Below, piece by piece: positions 8,638 through 17,308 of a stretch of 64,000 nucleotides of DNA. The notes below the pieces were generated by a model that had not been told where the DNA came from, did not search any database, and saw only the letters and a program-made list of their open reading frames with translations. The first letter of the stretch is position 1, and each line of letters opens with the position of its first letter. Source of the DNA: Massilia phosphatilytica (GTDB lineage Bacteria > Pseudomonadota > Gammaproteobacteria > Burkholderiales > Burkholderiaceae_D); assembly GCF_002968015.1 (NCBI RefSeq), contig NZ_PUIP01000011.1, positions 124,001-188,000 on the forward strand, read 5' to 3'. The position numbers and the translations under genes are program-made.

Positions 8638-8664
8638 GTATCGGCGTCCTTGCCAAAAACTTTA
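8638..8664 (-). promoter_or_regulatory. Sigma-28 (FliA) promoter of flgM-flgN
   Basis: Read on the minus strand: TAAAGTTT, 11 bases, then GCCGATAC. This matches the FliA consensus TAAAGTTT-N11-GCCGATAA at 15 of 16 positions. The -10 element is about 50 bases upstream of the flgM start. Confidence 0.9.
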
Positions 8665-8729
8665 GGGGATATCAAAGAAAGTGCGGCCGCATGCCACACT
8701 TTCAACGGCCTTGCTCCTGTGCTGCTGCT

Positions 8730-9431
8730 TTAAAACGCCACTTCGACCATTCCGCCGGCCCGCGCCGTGCCGCTCACGACCGAGCCGGTCGGCGTGCGCA
8801 CCTGCACGATCTGGCCATCGCCGGCGTTGCCGATGGCCTTGCCTTCGGCTGATACTGAAAATCCATTTCCACTAGAAACCAGGCGTACGGCCTGGCCCTG
8901 CTGCACGACGGGACGACTCCGCAGCGTGTCCAGGCGCAACGGCGTGCCGGCCGCCAGCGACACGGTCGGGGTGCGGCCGATTGCCTGCGCCATGTCCGTG
9001 ATGATGCCGTTCGGCATGGCGGCGATGTCGCCTTTCACCAACACGAGCTGGCTCTGTTCGATCGGCTGGCCCTGGGCCAGCGGCAGCGCGGCGGCCACAT
9101 AGTCGGCCTGCACATTCACCTGCGCCTGCACGAAGATCGTCCAGTTCGACGGCGCCGTGCAGCGCACGCCCACGGTCGTCTTGCCCCAGGCGCGCGCGCC
9201 CGGCTGCAGGAATGCTTCCGGCGCGGGGCAGGCGGCGAGCGTGGTGCGGGCGTCGATCGCCCCCGCTTTCACCGTCACGGTGCCGGGCAGGCCGGCCGTC
9301 TGCGTCTGCAGGAATTGCTCGACGACGGTGCGCAGGGTGTTTATGTTCTGGCGGCCGGCGGCGGGCGCCGTCTGCGCGTGGGACAGCGCGGCGGTGCCGA
9401 CGAGCAGGGCGGTAATGAGCGTGCGTTTCAT
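8730..9431 (-). CDS. flgA: Flagella basal body P-ring formation protein FlgA
   Basis: Periplasmic chaperone for P-ring (FlgI) assembly (233 aa). It has a signal peptide (MKRTLITALLVGTAALSHAQ) followed by the mature chain. The C-terminal half is a SAF-like domain (AAALPLAQGQPIEQSQLVLVKGD) ending with the family's QAVRLVSSGNGFSVSAEGKA and GQIVQVRTPTGSVVSGTA. It is divergent from flgB, and the 167-base gap between them carries a possible FlhDC site. The flgM promoter lies just downstream, so flgA and flgMN can be expressed separately. Confidence 0.95.
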   Translation of the reverse strand: MKRTLITALLVGTAALSHAQTAPAAGRQNINTLRTVVEQFLQTQTAGLPGTVTVKAGAIDARTTLAACPAPEAFLQPGARAWGKTTVGVRCTAPSNWTIFVQAQVNVQADYVAAALPLAQGQPIEQSQLVLVKGDIAAMPNGIITDMAQAIGRTPTVSLAAGTPLRLDTLRSRPVVQQGQAVRLVSSGNGFSVSAEGKAIGNAGDGQIVQVRTPTGSVVSGTARAGGMVEVAF

Positions 9432-9493
9432 GAATGAGTTCGCGATACGGGTTTTTGCGACGGTGCCATCTTAGGCCCGCGCATCCAGCGCCG

Positions 9494-9536
9494 AAACTTT
9501 GAATAGCCGTGGTTTGGGTCGCTTTATTGCCCGATT
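9494..9536. promoter_or_regulatory. Possible FlhD4C2 box between flgA and flgB
   Basis: Two imperfect half-sites in inverted orientation: AAACTTTGAATAGCCG (9494-9509) and CGCTTTATTGCCCGATT (9520-9536), separated by 10 bases. They resemble the enterobacterial FlhDC consensus (AATGGCAGAAATAGCG, N10-12, and its inverse), mainly in the AATAGC and CGCT/TGCC parts. The position between divergent class II genes is right. The flhDC genes are not in this window, so this is a weak inference. Confidence 0.4.
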
Positions 9537-9598
9537 GGAAGAGTCTGCCGGTCCGTATGATCCATGCTGTCACCACCAGATAGATGCCTGGAGAAATC

Positions 9599-10027
9599 AT
9601 GATCGGCAAACTCGACGACTACCTGCGCTTCAATGAAACCGCGCTCAGCCTGCGCTCGCAGCGCCAGGAATTGCTCGCGTCGAACATCGCCAACGCGGAC
9701 ACGCCGAACTTCAAGGCGCGCGACATCGATTTTTCCAACGCCCTGCAGGGCGCGCTGGCGCGTGCGACGAACACGGCGCCGCTGAACACGACGGCGGGCG
9801 CCCATTATCCGAACGGCCAGGCGGCCGCCGACGGCAAGACGCTGGGCGACGGCGCCACGCCCGTGCTGTACCGCACGGTGACGCAGGGCGCCGTCGACGG
9901 CAACACGGTCGACATGGACACCGAACGCACCCAGTTCGCCGACAACGCGCTGCGCTACGAAGCCGGCATCACGATGATCAACCAGCAGATCCGCAACATG
10001 CTCGCGGCCATCCAGGGAGGCCAGTAA
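9599..10027 (+). CDS. flgB: Flagellar proximal rod protein FlgB
   Basis: Proximal rod subunit, exported to the periplasm (142 aa). The start is the ATG at 9599, placed after GGAGAAATC; an ATG at 9584 in frame has no such site and adds five non-family residues. It has the rod/hook N-terminal signature ELLASNIANADTPNFKARDIDF and a C-terminal helical motif ITMINQQIRNMLAAIQGGQ. It is the first gene of the flgBCDEFGHIJ run and is followed by flgC after 2 bases. Confidence 0.95.
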   Translation: MIGKLDDYLRFNETALSLRSQRQELLASNIANADTPNFKARDIDFSNALQGALARATNTAPLNTTAGAHYPNGQAAADGKTLGDGATPVLYRTVTQGAVDGNTVDMDTERTQFADNALRYEAGITMINQQIRNMLAAIQGGQ

Positions 10028-10029
10028 TC

Positions 10030-10428
10030 ATGTCCTTATTTAATGTCTTCAATGTGGCCGGCTCCGCGATGAGCGCCCAGGCCCAGCGCCTGAACACGAC
10101 GGCCAGCAACCTCGCCAACGCCGACAGCGCGACGAGTGCCACGGGCGAGGCCTACCGCGCCAAGCAGGTCGTGTTCGAGGCCGTCCCGATGGACCAGGGC
10201 ACGGGCGTCAAGGTGCGCGAAGTGGTCGAGGACGCGTCGCCGCTGAAGCAGGTGTACGACCCCAAGAATCCCCTCGCCGACGACAAGGGCTATGTGTCGA
10301 TGCCCAACGTGAATGTGGTCGACGAGATGGTCAACATGCTGTCGGCGTCGCGCTCGTACCAGACGAACGTCGAAACCATGAACGCGGCCAAGACCATGCT
10401 GCTCAAGACACTGACCCTCGGCCAGTAA
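10030..10428 (+). CDS. flgC: Flagellar basal-body rod protein FlgC
   Basis: Proximal rod subunit (132 aa, normal size). The N-terminal signature is AMSAQAQRLNTTASNLANAD, followed by VYDPKNPLADDKGYVSMPNV. The C-terminal coiled region is VDEMVNMLSASRSYQTNVE. The gene lies directly after flgB with an AGGCCAGTAATC spacing, and flgD begins 28 bases downstream. Exported through the flagellar type III apparatus. Confidence 0.96.
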   Translation: MSLFNVFNVAGSAMSAQAQRLNTTASNLANADSATSATGEAYRAKQVVFEAVPMDQGTGVKVREVVEDASPLKQVYDPKNPLADDKGYVSMPNVNVVDEMVNMLSASRSYQTNVETMNAAKTMLLKTLTLGQ

Positions 10429-10456
10429 TCCGATCCACTCTTTCCGACACGCTCCC

Positions 10457-11164
10457 ATGGCGACCGTAACCGATACCACCAGCACCCCTATCACCGACCT
10501 GATGTCGACGATGAACGGGAAGAAGGCGACCAGCACCGACAGCGTCTCCGCCGACACCGACAAGTTCATGACCCTCCTGGTGACCCAGCTGCAGAACCAG
10601 GATCCGCTGAACCCGATGGACAACGCCCAGATGACGAGCCAGCTCGCGCAGCTGCAGACCGTGACGGGTGTGAACAAGCTGAACACGACGCTGGAATCGC
10701 TGCAGTCCAGCTACAAGAGCTCGGAAGCGATGCAGGCGACGAACCTGATCGGCCGCGGCGTGCTCGTCGAAGGCACCGGCGTCACGCTGTCGAGCGGCAA
10801 GGCGATCCTGGGCGCGGAACTGGCCACCGATGCCGACAATGTCAAGGTCGTCATCAGCGATGCCAAGGGCAACGAAGTGGACACGATCGACATGGGCGCG
10901 CAGAAGGCCGGTGTCGTGCCGCTCGCCTGGGACGGCGTGCCCGACCCGAAGAAGCTGGACAGCAACGGCAAGCCCGTCACGCTGGCCGACGGGAATTACA
11001 CGTTCAAGGTCGTGGCGACGCGCGCCGGCGCCAACCTGACCGATGCGAAAGGCCTGTCGTTCGACAGCGTCGCCAGCGTCACCACCAACAGCGCCGATGG
11101 CGTCAAGCTGAACCTGTCCGGCAAGGGCGCGCTCACGCTGGCCGACATCAAGCAAGTCCTCTGA
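10457..11164 (+). CDS. flgD: Flagellar hook capping protein FlgD
   Basis: Scaffold cap that guides hook (FlgE) assembly (235 aa). The N-terminal export and capping region includes DKFMTLLVTQLQNQDPLNPM and MTSQLAQLQTVTGVNKLN, the most conserved part of FlgD. A beta-rich C-terminal half (FLG/TUDOR-like) covers about residues 90-225. It sits in the usual place between flgC and flgE. Confidence 0.96.
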   Translation: MATVTDTTSTPITDLMSTMNGKKATSTDSVSADTDKFMTLLVTQLQNQDPLNPMDNAQMTSQLAQLQTVTGVNKLNTTLESLQSSYKSSEAMQATNLIGRGVLVEGTGVTLSSGKAILGAELATDADNVKVVISDAKGNEVDTIDMGAQKAGVVPLAWDGVPDPKKLDSNGKPVTLADGNYTFKVVATRAGANLTDAKGLSFDSVASVTTNSADGVKLNLSGKGALTLADIKQVL

Positions 11165-11207
11165 ACGCGGTCGGTACCGCGAAACGAACGAATAACAGGA
11201 GCACAAC

Positions 11208-12749
11208 ATGTCCTTCCAACAAGGCCTGAGCGGTTTGAACGGCGCAGCGAAAGCGCTGGACGTCATCGGCAACAACATCGCCAACTCGAGCACCGTCGGC
11301 TTCAAGGGCTCGAACACGGAATTCGCGGACGTCTACGCACGCTCGCTGAACGGCGCGGGCGCCACGCAGGCCGGTATCGGCGTGAGTGTGGCGGCCATCG
11401 CGCAGCAGTTCACCCAGGGTAATATCGAGACGACTGCCAACCCGCTCGATATCGCCATCAACGGCGCCGGCTTCTTCCGCACCGAGATCGCCGGCACCGT
11501 CCAGTACACCCGCAACGGCCAGTTCTCGCTGGACAAGAACGGCTACATCGTCACGCCGCAGGGCGCCAACGTGACGGGCTACGGCGTCGGCCCGAACGGC
11601 CAGATCCTGGCCAGCACGCCGAGCCCGTTGAAGATCAGCACGGCCGACATGAAGCCGGTCGCGACCACCAAGGTCGACACGTCGATCAACCTCGACTCGC
11701 GCGAGTCCGCGCCGACCAACAACCCGTTCAACGCCAATGACGCGACCACGTACAACAAGCAGGTTCCCGTGAGCGTGTACGACACCCTCGGCAACGAGCA
11801 CACGTTGTCGCTGTTCTACGTGAAGAGGCCGCCGACCGCCGGCGGCACGTCGGGCACCTGGGACGTGTACGCCGGCGCCGACGGCACCGAGATCAACAAC
11901 GTCAAGGCGGCCAAGGCTTCCGCGACCGACCCGGCGGCGCAGACCGCGCGCGACACCTGGCTCGCGGCCACGAAAGCATCGCCGCTGGACCCGGCTGCCG
12001 TCGCACAGGCGCTGTCCGACTATGCCGCCGCTGCGTCCGCCGCCGTCAGCGGTGCGGCCGGCGCGGCCGGTGCCACGGCGGCCACCGTCACGGCCATCCA
12101 GACCGCCGCCACCGATGCGGGCAACACGGCCGGCTATACCCCGGACCAGGTCGATAAGGATATTGCCGCGGCCGTGTCCGTGCCGTCGCTGCCGGTCGGT
12201 ACGCTGGCGTTCGACTCGAACGGCGCCCTGTCGGCCGCGCTGATGCCGCAGACGCTGCCGCTGACCGTGGACTTCCCGATCTACCCGGCGACGGGCGCCA
12301 AGGAAATCCTGCCCATCAAGATCGGCTTCAACGGCAGCACGCAGTACGGCGCCGACACGAGCGAGAAACTGACCACGCAGGACGGCTACAAGCCGGGCCA
12401 CCTGCAGCGCTTCTCGGCCGGCGCCGACGGCACGCTGCTGGGGCAGTACAGCAACGGCCAGACCAAGGCGCTGGGCCAGGTCGTCCTCGCCAACTTCACG
12501 AACACGAACGGCCTGGAACCGATCGGCAACAACTCGTGGGCCGAAACGTCGGCCTCGGGCACGCCGCTGCTCGGCACGGCGGGCACGGGCGGCTTCGGCG
12601 TGCTGCAGTCGTCGGCGACGGAAAGCTCGAACGTCGACCTGACGGCCGAACTGGTCAACATGATCACGGCCCAGCGCGTCTACCAGGCCAACGCCCAGAC
12701 GATCAAGACGCAGGACTCGGTGCTGCAAACCCTGGTCAACCTGCGCTAA
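11208..12749 (+). CDS. flgE: Flagellar hook protein FlgE with Ala-rich insertion
   Basis: Hook subunit (513 aa). It begins MSFQQGLSGLNGAAKALDVI with the rod/hook signature IGNNIANSSTVGFKGS, and ends with the conserved NVDLTAELVNMITAQRVYQA. It is about 90-100 residues longer than the common 400-430 aa FlgE. The excess is an Ala/Thr-rich block at about residues 231-321 in the variable outer domain. An AGGAGCACAAC ribosome-binding site precedes the ATG. A composite repeat element directly follows the stop codon and separates it from flgF. Confidence 0.95.
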   Translation: MSFQQGLSGLNGAAKALDVIGNNIANSSTVGFKGSNTEFADVYARSLNGAGATQAGIGVSVAAIAQQFTQGNIETTANPLDIAINGAGFFRTEIAGTVQYTRNGQFSLDKNGYIVTPQGANVTGYGVGPNGQILASTPSPLKISTADMKPVATTKVDTSINLDSRESAPTNNPFNANDATTYNKQVPVSVYDTLGNEHTLSLFYVKRPPTAGGTSGTWDVYAGADGTEINNVKAAKASATDPAAQTARDTWLAATKASPLDPAAVAQALSDYAAAASAAVSGAAGAAGATAATVTAIQTAATDAGNTAGYTPDQVDKDIAAAVSVPSLPVGTLAFDSNGALSAALMPQTLPLTVDFPIYPATGAKEILPIKIGFNGSTQYGADTSEKLTTQDGYKPGHLQRFSAGADGTLLGQYSNGQTKALGQVVLANFTNTNGLEPIGNNSWAETSASGTPLLGTAGTGGFGVLQSSATESSNVDLTAELVNMITAQRVYQANAQTIKTQDSVLQTLVNLR

Positions 12750-12751
12750 TC

Positions 12752-12946
12752 AATTCGGGGTCAGAGCACATTTAACTGAGAATTCGGGGTCAGAGCACAT
12801 TAACGGTTGGCGCTTGAAAAGGCTGAACCGCCCGGCAGAATCATGGCCTTTCGAGGGAAGCGCAGGTAAGAAATGCTTGCTGACCATTGTTCGAAAAAGT
12901 GCTCTGACCCCGAATTTAGAGAAAAACGTGCTCTGACCCCGAATTT
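12752..12946. repeat. Composite palindromic repeat element A (core AATTCGGGGTCAGAGCAC), inside flg operon
   Basis: Two forward copies of the core (from 12752 and 12781) face two inverted copies (12899-12917 and 12928-12946) across a central spacer of about 100 bases. Adjacent copies are about 29 bases apart. The right inner flank ATTGTTCGAAAAAGTG resembles that of elements B and C. It starts 3 bases after the flgE stop and ends 24 bases before the flgF start, so it lies within the flgB-J transcription unit. The layout suggests a non-autonomous mobile (MITE/REPIN-like) element. No transposase is encoded in it. Confidence 0.85.
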
Positions 12947-12970
12947 GGGACAGTACTTCGGAGAATTGAG

Positions 12971-13711
12971 ATGGACCGCCTGATTTACACCGCCGCCTCC
13001 GGCGCCAAGCACATCCTGGAACAGCAGGCCACGACGTCGAACAACCTGGCCAACCTCTCCACGACGGGCTTTCGCGCGCAGCTCGACACGTTCCGCGCCG
13101 TGCCCGTCGTCAGCGAAGGCTTGCCCACACGCGCGTTCGTCGTCGACAATACGGTCGGCGCGGATTTCTCGGCGGGTCCGCTGCAGGTGACGGGACGCGA
13201 TCTCGACGTGGCCATCAAGGGCCAGGGCTGGATCGCGGTGCAGATGCAGGACGGCACCGAAGCCTATACGCGCAACGGTTCGCTGCAGGTCAGCCCGAAC
13301 GGCATCCTGCAGACCGCGAACGGCCAGACGGTGATGGGCGAGGGCGGTCCGATCGCGATTCCGCCGAATACGACGGTCTCCGTCGGCAAGGACGGCTCGA
13401 TCGCGTCGCTGACGACCGACACCGTGCCCGCCACATCCACCATCGTCGGCCGCCTGAAGCTCGTCAATCCGGACCAGAAGCAGCTCGTGCGCGGTGACGA
13501 CGGCCTGTTCCGCCCGCAGGACGGGACCCCGGCCCAGGCCGACCCGGCCGTGACGTTGACGAGCGGCGCGCTGGAGGGCAGCAATGTCTCCGCCGTCGAT
13601 TCGATGGTGAACATGATCTCTTTGGCACGTTCTCTCGAGACGCAAATGAGCCTGTTGAAGAACGCGGAGAATAACGCGGCGAAAGCGACGCAGATCCTCG
13701 CTTTGACTTGA
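12971..13711 (+). CDS. flgF: Flagellar basal-body rod protein FlgF
   Basis: Distal/proximal rod protein (246 aa). It begins MDRLIYTAASGAKHILEQQA, with SNNLANLSTTGFRAQL as the rod signature. The central part has DVAIKGQGWIAVQMQDGTEA and the C-terminus ends with VDSMVNMISLARSLETQMSL. Start ATG at 12971 follows CGGAGAATTGAG. Upstream is repeat element A; downstream flgG starts after a short hairpin-containing gap. Confidence 0.95.
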   Translation: MDRLIYTAASGAKHILEQQATTSNNLANLSTTGFRAQLDTFRAVPVVSEGLPTRAFVVDNTVGADFSAGPLQVTGRDLDVAIKGQGWIAVQMQDGTEAYTRNGSLQVSPNGILQTANGQTVMGEGGPIAIPPNTTVSVGKDGSIASLTTDTVPATSTIVGRLKLVNPDQKQLVRGDDGLFRPQDGTPAQADPAVTLTSGALEGSNVSAVDSMVNMISLARSLETQMSLLKNAENNAAKATQILALT

Positions 13712-13738
13712 TTTCTCCTGGGACATAATTTCATGGTG

Positions 13739-13759
13739 GGTGACGGGTTTGCCGTCGCC
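13739..13759 (+). other. Stem-loop in flgF-flgG gap
   Basis: GGTGACGG (13739-13746) pairs with CCGTCGCC (13752-13759), allowing one G-U pair, around a 5-base loop. It ends just before the AAGGAGA ribosome-binding site of flgG. There is no T-run, so it is unlikely to be a terminator; an RNA stability or translation role is possible. Confidence 0.45.
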
Positions 13760-13772
13760 AAAGGAGAACACC

Positions 13773-14555
13773 ATGATCCGTTCGCTGTACATTGCGAAAA
13801 CTGGCCTCGAAGCCCAGCAGACCAACCTCGACGTCGTCACCAACAACCTCGCCAACGTCAGCACGAACGGCTTCAAGAAGTCGCGTGCCGTGTTCGAGGA
13901 CTTGCTGTACCAAAACGTGCGCCAGCCCGGTGCGCAATCCTCGCAACAGACGCAATTGCCGTCCGGCCTGCAGATCGGTACCGGTGTGCGCGCTGTCGCC
14001 ACCGAGCGCATCCACACGCAAGGCAATCCCCAGCAGACCGGCAACTCGAAGGACGTGATGGTCAATGGCTCGGGCTTCTTCCAGGTCCTGATGCCGGACG
14101 GTACCACGGCCTACACCCGCGACGGCTCGTTCCAGACCGATAACAACGGCCAGCTCGTCACCTCCAGCGGCTATGTGTTGCAGCCGCCCATCACCGTGCC
14201 CAGCAACGCGCTGACGATGACCGTCGGCCGCGACGGCACCGTGTCCGTCACGACGCCCGGCACCGTGGCGCCCACGCAGATCGGCTCGATCCAGTTGTCG
14301 AACTTCGTCAACCCGGCCGGCCTGGAATCGCTGGGCGAGAACCTGTATGCCGAGACGGGCTCGTCCGGCACCGCGCAGACCAGCACCCCGGGCACGAACG
14401 GCGTCGGCGTGCTGATGCAGGGCTATGTCGAAACGTCCAACGTGAACGTCGTCGAAGAGATGGTCAACATGATCCAGACGCAGCGCGCGTACGAGATCAA
14501 CAGCAAGGCCATCACCACGTCCGACCAGATGCTGGCAAAGATTTCCCAGTTATGA
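13773..14555 (+). CDS. flgG: Flagellar distal rod protein FlgG
   Basis: Distal rod subunit, 260 aa, exactly the usual length when started at ATG 13773 (MIRSLYIAKTGLEAQQTNLD) after AAGGAGAACACC. An upstream in-frame GTG at 13740 is rejected. It carries the signature VTNNLANVSTNGFKKSRAVF, the long-rod feature EDLLYQNVRQPG, and the C-terminal VVEEMVNMIQTQRAYEINSK. The stop overlaps flgH by 4 bases (ATGA). Confidence 0.97.
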   Translation: MIRSLYIAKTGLEAQQTNLDVVTNNLANVSTNGFKKSRAVFEDLLYQNVRQPGAQSSQQTQLPSGLQIGTGVRAVATERIHTQGNPQQTGNSKDVMVNGSGFFQVLMPDGTTAYTRDGSFQTDNNGQLVTSSGYVLQPPITVPSNALTMTVGRDGTVSVTTPGTVAPTQIGSIQLSNFVNPAGLESLGENLYAETGSSGTAQTSTPGTNGVGVLMQGYVETSNVNVVEEMVNMIQTQRAYEINSKAITTSDQMLAKISQL

Positions 14556-15211
14556 AAACGCTCAGTTTCCTCGTGTGCGCGCTGGCGCTGGCGCTGGCGC
14601 TGGCCGGCTGTGCCGCCACCCCGACGTCGATTGTCAAGGGCCCGACGTCGGTCCGTCCGATGCTGGCCGATGGCGGGACGCCGACGGAAGGCGCGATCTA
14701 CAACGCGAACACGTTCCGTCCGATGTTCGAAGACCGCCGCGCGCGCCACATCGGCGACGTGCTCACGGTCAGCATCGTCGAGAAGACGGCCGCCAACAAG
14801 AGCGGCGCCAGCACCGGCAACAAGTCGGGCAGCGCCGAGCTCAAGGTGCCGGGCCCGCTGCAGGGACGCCTGGGCGGCAACCTTGCCACGAGCAGCGGCC
14901 TCAAGTACGCCGACGGCGACACCCAGACCGCGTCGAACGCCTTCACGGGCACGATCGGCGTGACGGTGTCGGAAGTCCTGGCGAACGGTAACCTGATCGT
15001 CGTCGGCGAGAAGCAGATCGCCATGAACAAGGGTGTCGAATTCATCCGCTTCTCGGGCATGGTGAATCCGGATTCTATCCAGGCGGGCAATATCGTGCAG
15101 TCGACGCTCGTCGCCGACGCCCGCGTCGAATACCGCACCAACAGCCAGATCGACCGCGCCGAGATGACGTCGATGATGTCGCGTTTCTTCCAGTCCCTGT
15201 TGCCGTTCTAA
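14552..15211 (+). CDS. flgH: Flagellar L-ring lipoprotein FlgH
   Basis: Outer-membrane L-ring subunit (219 aa). The signal peptide ends in lipobox LAGC (Cys at about residue 20). Characteristic stretches are IYNANTFRPMFEDRRARHIG and DVLTVSIVEKTAANKSG, then GVEFIRFSGMVNPDSIQAGN near the C-terminus. It overlaps flgG by 4 bases and is followed by flgI after 2 bases, as in most flg operons. Confidence 0.97.
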   Translation: MKTLSFLVCALALALALAGCAATPTSIVKGPTSVRPMLADGGTPTEGAIYNANTFRPMFEDRRARHIGDVLTVSIVEKTAANKSGASTGNKSGSAELKVPGPLQGRLGGNLATSSGLKYADGDTQTASNAFTGTIGVTVSEVLANGNLIVVGEKQIAMNKGVEFIRFSGMVNPDSIQAGNIVQSTLVADARVEYRTNSQIDRAEMTSMMSRFFQSLLPF

Positions 15212-15213
15212 TC

Positions 15214-16320
15214 ATGAACTTCAAAACCCTCGCTCTCTGCGCAGCCCTGCTCGGTCCCCTGATGGCCACCACCGCCCATGCCGAGCGCCTCAAGGATCTC
15301 GCCAGCATCGGCGGCGTGCGCCAGAACCAGTTGTCCGGCTACGGCATCGTCGTCGGCCTCGACGGCACCGGCGACCAGACGACGCAGACGCCGTTCACCG
15401 TGCAGTCGATCACGGCGATGCTGCAGCAGAAGGGCATCAGCCTGCCGCCGGGCACGCAGCTGCAGCTGAAGAACGTGGCGGCCGTGATGGTCACCGCGTC
15501 GCTGCCGGCGTTCGCGCAGCCGGGCCAGACGATCGACGTGACCGTCTCGTCGATGGGTAACGCGAAGAGCCTGCGCGGCGGCACGCTCCTGATGACGCCG
15601 CTGCAGGGCGCGGACGGCCAGGTGTACGGCATGGCCCAGGGCAACGTGCTCGTGGGCGGCGCTGGGGCGTCGGGCGGCGGGGCGCAGGTGCAAGTGAATC
15701 AATTGTCCGTCGGCCGCATCTCGGCCGGTGCCACGGTCGAGCGCGCCGTCGCGTCGAACCTCGGCGCCGACAACCAGGTCAAGCTGGAACTGAACACGAC
15801 GGACTTCGCGACCGCGAGCCGCGTCGTGGAAGCCGTCAACGACAAGTTCGGCCCGGGCATCGCCACGGCGCTGGATGGCCGCGTGATCCGCGTGCGCGTG
15901 CCGTCGTCGAGCGACCAGCGCGTCAGCTTCCTCGGCATCCTGGAAAACATGGACGTCAAGCCGGCCGAGGCGGCCGCGAAGATCATCCTCAACGCACGCA
16001 CGGGTTCCGTCGTCATGAACCGGTCCGTCACGCTGGACCCGTGCGCGATTTCGCACGGCAACCTGTCCGTCAGCATCGGCGCCGACACCCAGGTCAGCCA
16101 GCCGAACGCCGGCTCGCTGGGCAGCACCGTCGTCACGAAGACGCCGCAGGTGTCCGTCAAGAAGGATGCCGGCAAAGTCATCATGCTGAACGGCGGCGCG
16201 TCGCTGGCGGAAGTCGTCAAGGCGATGAACGCGATCGGCGCCACGCCGCAAGACCTGCTTGCAATCCTGCAGGCGCTCAAGGCGGCCGGTTCGCTGCGCG
16301 CCGAACTCGAGATCATCTAA
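15214..16320 (+). CDS. flgI: Flagellar P-ring protein FlgI
   Basis: Periplasmic P-ring subunit (368 aa). A signal peptide (about residues 1-23, ending AHA) precedes ERLKDLASIGGVRQNQLSGY and GIVVGLDGTGDQT, the strongest FlgI signatures. The C-terminal LNGGASLAEVVKAMNAIGAT and DLLAILQALKAAGSLRAELE are intact. Its assembly needs FlgA (8730-9431). It lies 2 bases after flgH and 14 before flgJ. Confidence 0.97.
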   Translation: MNFKTLALCAALLGPLMATTAHAERLKDLASIGGVRQNQLSGYGIVVGLDGTGDQTTQTPFTVQSITAMLQQKGISLPPGTQLQLKNVAAVMVTASLPAFAQPGQTIDVTVSSMGNAKSLRGGTLLMTPLQGADGQVYGMAQGNVLVGGAGASGGGAQVQVNQLSVGRISAGATVERAVASNLGADNQVKLELNTTDFATASRVVEAVNDKFGPGIATALDGRVIRVRVPSSSDQRVSFLGILENMDVKPAEAAAKIILNARTGSVVMNRSVTLDPCAISHGNLSVSIGADTQVSQPNAGSLGSTVVTKTPQVSVKKDAGKVIMLNGGASLAEVVKAMNAIGATPQDLLAILQALKAAGSLRAELEII

Positions 16321-16334
16321 CCATCGAGGCCACC

Positions 16335-17285
16335 ATGCTCGGTTCCACTTCCGACCTGTCCAGTAAATTTGCGCTCGACGCCAACAGCCTCGGCGACCTC
16401 AAGCAGTCTGCGAAAGCCGGCTCGCCGGAAGCGCTGAAGGGCGCCGCGACGCAGTTCGAATCCATGTTCGTCAACATGATGATGAAGAGCATGCGCGACG
16501 CGACACCGCAGGACGGCATGACGGACAGCCAGGAAACGAAGACGTTCACGGGCATGCTGGACCAGCAGATGAGCCAGAAGATGGCCAAGCGTGGCATCGG
16601 CCTGGCCGACGTGCTCGTGCGCCAGCTGACCGTGCAGCAGAAGGGCCAGCAGCTGATGCAGGACATGAACAAGCAGGCCCTCGGCATCGATGGCGGCACG
16701 CAGACCGGCGGCGCCGCGGCCCTGCGCATGCAGGCCGATCCGGACACGCTGCCGACCGACGGCGTGGCAAAGACAGGCGCAGCCGGCGTGACGGGCGCCG
16801 CGCGCGGCACGGACAACGCGAACAAGCCGGCGCACGTGCGCGCCTTCCAGGAAAAGCTGGCCGACGCCGCCGAGGAAGCGGAACAGGCAACGGGCGTGCC
16901 GGCGAAATTCATGATGGGCCAGGCTGCGCTGGAAACCGGCTGGGGCCGCCGGGTGATCCGCAATGCGGACGGCACCTCGAGCAACAACCTGTTCGGCATC
17001 AAGGCCGGCCCGGGCTGGAAGGGCAAGGTGGCGACCGCCGTCACGACCGAATACATCAACGGCAAGCCGCACGCGCGCGTGGAAAAATTCCGCGCCTACG
17101 CTTCGCATGCCGACGCGTTCAAGGATTACGCCCGCATGTTGAGCAACAACCCGCGCTACGAAAAAGTGCTGGCACATGGCGGCGACGCGGCCACGTTCGC
17201 GCACGGCCTGCAGCGCGCCGGCTATGCGACCGACCCGCAGTACGCGGCCAAGCTGTCGCGCATCATCAAGCATTCGCTGGCGTGA
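16335..17285 (+). CDS. flgJ: Bifunctional rod-cap protein and peptidoglycan hydrolase FlgJ
   Basis: 316 aa from ATG 16335. The open frame extends further upstream inside flgI but that part is not family-like. The N-terminal rod-cap domain has GAATQFESMFVNMMMKSMRD and QMSQKMAKRGIGLADVLVRQ. A linker of about 60 residues is followed by a C-terminal glucosaminidase-type muramidase domain (KFMMGQAALETGWGRRVI with the expected catalytic Glu, then NLFGIKAGPGWKG, RAYASHADAFKDYARML). It caps the growing rod and opens the peptidoglycan. Last gene of the flgB-J run. Confidence 0.96.
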   Translation: MLGSTSDLSSKFALDANSLGDLKQSAKAGSPEALKGAATQFESMFVNMMMKSMRDATPQDGMTDSQETKTFTGMLDQQMSQKMAKRGIGLADVLVRQLTVQQKGQQLMQDMNKQALGIDGGTQTGGAAALRMQADPDTLPTDGVAKTGAAGVTGAARGTDNANKPAHVRAFQEKLADAAEEAEQATGVPAKFMMGQAALETGWGRRVIRNADGTSSNNLFGIKAGPGWKGKVATAVTTEYINGKPHARVEKFRAYASHADAFKDYARMLSNNPRYEKVLAHGGDAATFAHGLQRAGYATDPQYAAKLSRIIKHSLA

Positions 17286-17308
17286 TGGGGTGATGAAAAG
17301 AACAAGAA

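Noticed and set aside
9511..9532. Sigma-54 promoter upstream of flgB
   Set aside because: GG and GC can be spaced by 10 bases, but the rest of the TGGCAC-N5-TTGC consensus is poorly matched; an FlhDC-like reading of the same region fits better.
12752..12946. CRISPR array
   Set aside because: Repeats occur in both orientations, only four copies, with no regular unique spacers and no cas genes.
16041..16334. Longer N-terminus for FlgJ inside flgI
   Set aside because: The residues are Arg-rich shadow of flgI; FlgJ family sequence begins at ATG 16335.
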